DNA of 64,000 nucleotides, from NCBI RefSeq assembly GCF_008831285.2, contig NC_045147.1, positions 12,403,427 to 12,467,426 on the forward strand, in the 5' to 3' direction. Source of the DNA: Nymphaea colorata. Its lineage: Eukaryota; Streptophyta; Magnoliopsida; Nymphaeales; Nymphaeaceae. This document shows positions 59,331 to 64,000 of this stretch, piece after piece; position 1 is the first letter of the stretch; the number at the start of each line of letters is the position of its first letter. The position numbers were made by a program, and so were the translations under genes. The notes under the pieces are model-generated. The model made no database searches, was not told the origin of the DNA, and saw only the letters and a list, made by a program, of their open reading frames with translations.

Positions 59331-60532
59331 TGCAAATATATACACCAGGATAAAGAAGAAGAACACAATTTGAATTCAAATTAGGTTGAGCGCCACCTAC
59401 CCTGGGGCCCCGCCGTTCTCTTAAAAATTTGTCCGGCAGTAGTAATACCTACCAAAGCCTTGATGGCGGCGGTCCCATCTTTACGATATGAAATTGGAAG
59501 GAATCAGTCTTTCCGGCGGCGAGCTTCCTTTGATCCCCGGTCGACTCCCTCGGGAAAGTATTTTTTCCGATTCCTTTGAATCTTATAGTTCTAAGTGACT
59601 CCTTCAATCAAACTAATCAAAGACAGCTTTAAATTGCAGGAAAATCCAAGCCATATAGTAAATGCCAGTATTATAATGAGAGAGAGACAGAGGAAGAATT
59701 GTACCTATAATATTTATGGATTGAGGAAATCACATAAAGTATGAATGAACCTTCGAAACTATCGTTAACTTAATTAATATTTATGTATACACGACCCCAC
59801 ATGTGTTTCAATTTATGCATTTTGTAAATGTCATATATAAGATGAGACGAATAATCCTTATTTGCATTTAACTGGTATGCACATAAAATCAATAATCTCT
59901 ACTTAATAAGCACTAATGCCAACTATCAGAATATCGTAGGGGTTTGGTGTAGTGGGACAAGTTGTGATTTTCATTTGAGCAGCACTTGTTTGACTTAGAG
60001 GAAACTCCACTCTTAATACAATGACAAAATAAGAGGCTGCTCTTAAGGGGATTTTATTCTTCTATTAATTCAAAAATATTTTAAATTAACTTTTTAAATA
60101 CAATAAGAGTGGATACTGGATACGGGACAATATATTTATAACAACGGTTGCACGTAAAATAAGTAAGCGTCAAATCAAATGATACTTAATTAAATGCAAT
60201 ATAATAAGTGAATTGCAAATAAGGAAAGTTCGTGCGGGGTATTGAAATACAACGTTGCGGAGAAAGTAACACGAGGAGGAGGCCATTTTCGTTACATCCT
60301 CTTAATTTCCTGCACCATTTGGGCATTTGGCATTTCGTCGGGGCTCCTCTAAATAGCTGCCGTTCCTGGCTGGGCTTCCAGCCATCACAACTCGCTGACC
60401 TTCTGCGTTCCACAGTGCAGTGAAGATCTCTTCTTCCCGGTAATCCTTTCATACTTTTGGATCCGAAGATTGTTCTTGTTGTGGAAGATTTGTGTCGTGA
60501 TCTTCTGTTGTACTGTCTGCAGTGGAGCAGAA

Positions 60533-63500
60533 ATGGCTTCTGATGAGAAGGTTCACACTTTTGAGGAGGTCTCCAAGCACAATCTCACCAAGGATTGTTG
60601 GCTCATCATCGAGGGGAAGGTTGGGACTTGTTCTCGTCTGTTTTGTGGCCCGTATGCGTTTTTCTGTGTTGATGCTTTGTATTTGGTCGATCTGTGTTGG
60701 ATTTGGTCGATTTGCATGTTTTTTGGTTTTGAGTTCTAAGCCCAATATCTGATTCTCGCCTCTCGGTTTCGTGCTCATCTTTTTTGGTTGTTGAGATATA
60801 GTGGTATCAGTTTCTGTTTGGGATCACTGTATTGCTTATTTCTATTTAGATCATGAGTGCTTGGATTCCCTGGTTTTTTTGTTTTGGGTTTTGCTGGTTT
60901 ATGTTCCTGTTTGTGTGTTTCTGTGCGTTGTCGAGTTGTCCACATATATGTCCACCATGCAAAGCTGCCTCTTTTCCTGACCACCTGTTTGTGGCTAAAA
61001 CGATGCCTTCTTTCGATCAGATCTGCCCATGAAACAGGTTCACGGTAGTCTTAGTTACCCAACTTGTTACAAGCCTCTTCATCATCTGATGAAAAGCTTT
61101 GTGGGCATCAACTCACTTGAGGTTTTGCTGAAGCAGTAGCTTTTTCATGCATGGTTCTGTCCCCTAGATAGAAAAGCTGAAAGACCGTTTGGTGAATGGA
61201 TCTGCCTCAGCCTGACTGATGAACCTGTCGTAAATTAAGTAGAGGGCAATGTCAGAGATCCTGCCCCGCTGCTTAGTCCATGATCTTTTTTCAAGGCAGT
61301 AGCGGCTTTCTTTCGTTAACTAGCATTTAATTGTAACTTCTCACAACCGGGATTTTGCTTAGCAATTGTTGGTGGAGTTATATCTTCTACAGATGTCCAT
61401 TATCTCTTTCTCTTCCTTGGACCCTTTTCAGTCGGTCTTTTTCCTAATCCTTTTTGGTGTAGTCATGCAGAATAAATTGATTCTACTTGACGGATTACAA
61501 TTTTTAGTGCATTTGATTCCATTTGACGGATATGTAGCCGACACAGATTGCCTAGAATCGTTGTTCTTGTTGACTTCAAGCCCATGTTTTATTTCATTAT
61601 ATTGTACATTCTGCTCTTCCTTATTCTACTTAAGAAGAAGGATGATTGATTTGGATAAAGCTTTTGGTTTGATTCTTATATGAATGTACACTGCTGCTCT
61701 ACCTTAGTATTGATGGTTGTTACAGTGGTGAAACTACGCTTTGGCATTATCACACTAGAAATTTGTTGAAGCTCTCTTTGGTTTCTTTCCAAGTGAAAGT
61801 CAAACTGAAATTCATAGGCTACCTTTTCTATATTTGTTGCACATTCACGTGATCACTGCACATGTTCATGCACTTTCTATCATTTGTGGCAATTAGTTGT
61901 GAATAATGCAACATTCTTATGGTTACTTTGTTGCAGCATTATCTGTGATGTGATCCCTACTCGGTGGAACTTTTGCTTTGACTTTATTAATGATTAGGGT
62001 TAGTTTCAGGATGGCAATAAGAAAGAGAATTTTATAATTTCTTGATTATTTCCCAGAACGCACGAACAAGGACCATGACCGTCTTAATGACAAAAATATG
62101 TATTTCTCATCAAAGGATAATAATGTTAGGAGATGAAAAATTATAGTTGTGAAGATTGAGGACTTTTCAGCCTCTCATCTGTTGGAGGATATATTGAACC
62201 AATTGTTGTAAGAATCGGTAATACATGTATTGGCTATTGTGTTGCTGTATTGATCATTTTACGTTGTACTACTGTGACAAATATCAGCTTTTTAGAAAAA
62301 CAGACAAAAAATAGAAGAAACGTGAAAGAAATCACAATATTTTTTGCAAAAAAACACCAAATTTTAATATGGCAGGTTTTTCACATTCTTCCAAAATGAT
62401 ATGTTTCTTATATTTTATATTTTTTAGGTTTCTTTTTAGGATTATAATTTTTGTTTTGCTTTTTTGTCAATTTTTTTGTAAGAAAAATAGTAGAAAATTC
62501 AAATTTTAATAAATTTTTCTGTTAATTTTTTATATTTTTTATCCTGAGAAAAGTGAATTTCATGATTGATATCTGAGGAAAACCTTAATGGTATAAGCCC
62601 GAAAACAATGTTCACGATAATGCTTTGAGGCTGATAGTTGGAAAAGAAAAGTCAAGTTTTTGGCCAGAATTTTATGTTCATGTCGTTTGCCCCTTCATGG
62701 CAAATGCTCATTTCTTCTTAGAAAATTGAAATTTACTTCTACTGATGTGCTGTACATGTAACACCATTTCCATTGTCAATTTCACCTCAACATATTTCTT
62801 CCTTCCCTTTTGTCATGCAGAGGGAAAGCTAAACTTTCCATCTACCATGTCAAAAAGGGAGTGGCACAGAACTAGTTCCTTCACATTTGTGACCGTATCA
62901 TGGAAAACATTGTTTTGATACTACTTGGTTCTTTGGTTGTAAGGATTATTTGGATGGTGACACTGAAGTTGTGGCTGTAGTTTGATTTGGTTTCTCTGTA
63001 TTTAGAGACTGGGTGTGTCAATGCCTGTATTTACTTTAATAAGTTATACAGATCATTACATTTTAATTCATTTTTCAAATATTTATATATATTAATAGCC
63101 ATCTTTTTCCTTCTTCCTAGGTATATGACGTGACCTCGTTCATGGATGACCATCCTGGAGGAGACGAGGTCCTTCTATCTGCAACTGGTAGGCACCACAC
63201 TTCTTTTCATACTGAATAATCTGTACTCATCATTTTATTACATGTCAGGATACATGTGTGTGCTTGTGTAATTGGTGGCTGTTATGTTTATCTCTCTACT
63301 GCATCATCTTGTTTAACTTGTGGGTTCTTCTATTTGCTTCCAAATATTGTAAATGAGCCCCATGAATTTTGTTTTCGTAGTTTATTTGGTAAGTGCATAT
63401 AAATGATCTTTTTTTTTTTTTTTTTTTTACTTGTAAACTGACATTTGTAACTCAATACTCATCGATATGATGCTTATTAAAATTTTAGCGGTCAGGTTGT

Positions 63501-63941
63501 GTAAGGTGCTTCTTAAATGATTGAGTGCTAAACATGTAATGTGGTCACAGATAAAAGTCATCTTTTATATTTTTCTACTAGATACCATGTTATCGCCTTA
63601 TGGGAAATAGACACAAAACTGTTACCCTTGGACAAGGTTTTTGTCATGTACACAATATGTAGGCTAAGTGTACCCTCCCTTCTTTTGCAGGGAAAGATGC
63701 AACAAATGATTTTGAAGATGTTGGTCATAGCAAGGCTGCGAGGGATATGATGGCCAAGTACTGTATAGGCAAGATTGATGTCTCAACTATCCCCTTGAAA
63801 CGCACATACGTTCCAGCCAAGCAGGCACCTTACAACCCTGATAAGACACCTGAGTTTGTGATCAAGATTTTGCAGTTCCTGGTGCCATTGTTGATTTTGG
63901 CATTGGCTGTTGCAGTAAGATATTACACCAAGAGCAGCTGA
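60533..63941 (+). CDS. CB5: Cytochrome b5, tail-anchored ER form (3 exons)
   Basis: Exons 60533-60619, 63121-63187 and 63691-63941 encode 134 residues, the usual plant length. The heme-binding fold starts [10 protein letters not shown], with the signature [11 protein letters not shown] placing one axial histidine at residue 40 and a second at 64 (DVGHSKAA). A charged linker rich in Pro and Lys follows. The C terminus is a single hydrophobic anchor (about 107-127, [20 protein letters not shown]) with a short polar tail, typical of tail-anchored cytochrome b5 in the endoplasmic reticulum. There it passes electrons to fatty-acid desaturases, hydroxylases and some P450s. Introns are GT-AG: intron 1 is 2.5 kb and phase 0, intron 2 phase 1. 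The start at 60533 gives the conserved [11 protein letters not shown] terminus. Confidence 0.95.
60620..63120 (+). other. Large first intron of the cytochrome b5 gene
   Basis: 2.5 kb, T-rich, with no internal gene supported. Several long T runs and a tttttgtaaga-type AT-rich segment (62330-62540) are visible. A long first intron right after the first 29 codons may carry regulatory elements, but none is recognised. Confidence 0.6.
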
Positions 63942-64000
63942 ATGTGTTCCCTGCAGATTTTTTTTTCTTTTTCACTATAAATGACCTGTTAGAATTTTCT
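63942..64000 (+). other. Start of the cytochrome b5 3' UTR
   Basis: Follows the TGA stop; T-rich, no polyadenylation signal reached before the window ends. Confidence 0.6.

Larger units (their letters stand above)
50721..60532. other. Gene-poor 9.8-kb intergenic region
   Basis: No gene is supported. It contains microsatellites (51435-51482, 53038-53076, 55497-55579), two related gagctcgagctcgag-type repeats (about 53140-53475 and 57405-57660), three dispersed-repeat copies (54070-54390, 55990-56080, 58500-58670), a weak MITE candidate (56211-56424) and a SINE-like segment (about 59255-59330). The last 150 bases hold the cytochrome b5 5' leader. Confidence 0.5.

Noticed and set aside
60775..61683. 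Frames within the first intron of the cytochrome b5 gene
   Set aside because: T-rich intron sequence; hydrophobic readings come from base composition and no motif is present.
1..64000. tRNA, rRNA, organelle insertions, or an undescribed multi-gene system
   Set aside because: I scanned for cloverleaf-like blocks, rRNA-like runs and organelle genes and saw none. The five genes are unrelated and do not form a cluster.

Overview
This window is nuclear DNA from a flowering plant. The genes have many short exons with GT-AG introns, the intergenic DNA is AT-rich, and it is full of TA and GA microsatellites, LTR retrotransposons and small TIR elements. The gene set (LAZY1, S40, an HLB1-type TPR protein, DUF4079, cytochrome b5) is typical of angiosperms. 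I cannot assign a family or genus from the sequence alone.

Layout. (1) 1769-4222 (+): four-exon gene for a plastid-targeted DUF4079 membrane protein; its third intron appears to be GC-AG. (2) 5998-10942: a nearly complete Ty1/copia retrotransposon on the minus strand, with two 369-bp LTRs, a 5-bp target duplication (ctatc), an initiator-Met primer site, a polypurine tract and a gag-pol frame broken by one stop. (3) 11.46-13.53 kb (+): decayed Ty3/gypsy pol followed by an LTR-like segment and a second primer-binding site. (4) 17868-18581 (-): single-exon S40/DUF584 senescence-regulator family gene with an ABRE/G-box upstream. (5) 20.3-24.6 kb: a 161-bp MITE, a 1.7-kb Harbinger-like non-autonomous element and a SINE-like segment. 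(6) 29433-38815 (-): 14-exon HLB1-like TPR gene, rebuilt exon by exon to 526 residues. (7) 42.0-42.7 kb: a MITE beside a 431-bp TRIM-like miniature LTR element. (8) 46935-50720 (+): LAZY1-like gravitropism gene of four coding exons, the first only two codons long. (9) 50.7-60.5 kb: gene-poor, with dispersed repeats and microsatellites. (10) 60533-63941 (+): three-exon tail-anchored cytochrome b5.

The five genes are unrelated housekeeping or developmental genes and form no cluster or pathway. I found no sign of an undescribed multi-gene system. The most interesting items are structural: a 24-bp x7 repeat in the copia LTR that extends the pol frame, a dispersed repeat family with a GC-rich palindromic core, the GC-AG intron, the LAZY1 micro-exon with a non-standard C terminus, the run of phase-0 exons in the HLB1-like gene, and a TRIM candidate. 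All exon boundaries come from reading frames and splice dinucleotides, with no transcript evidence.
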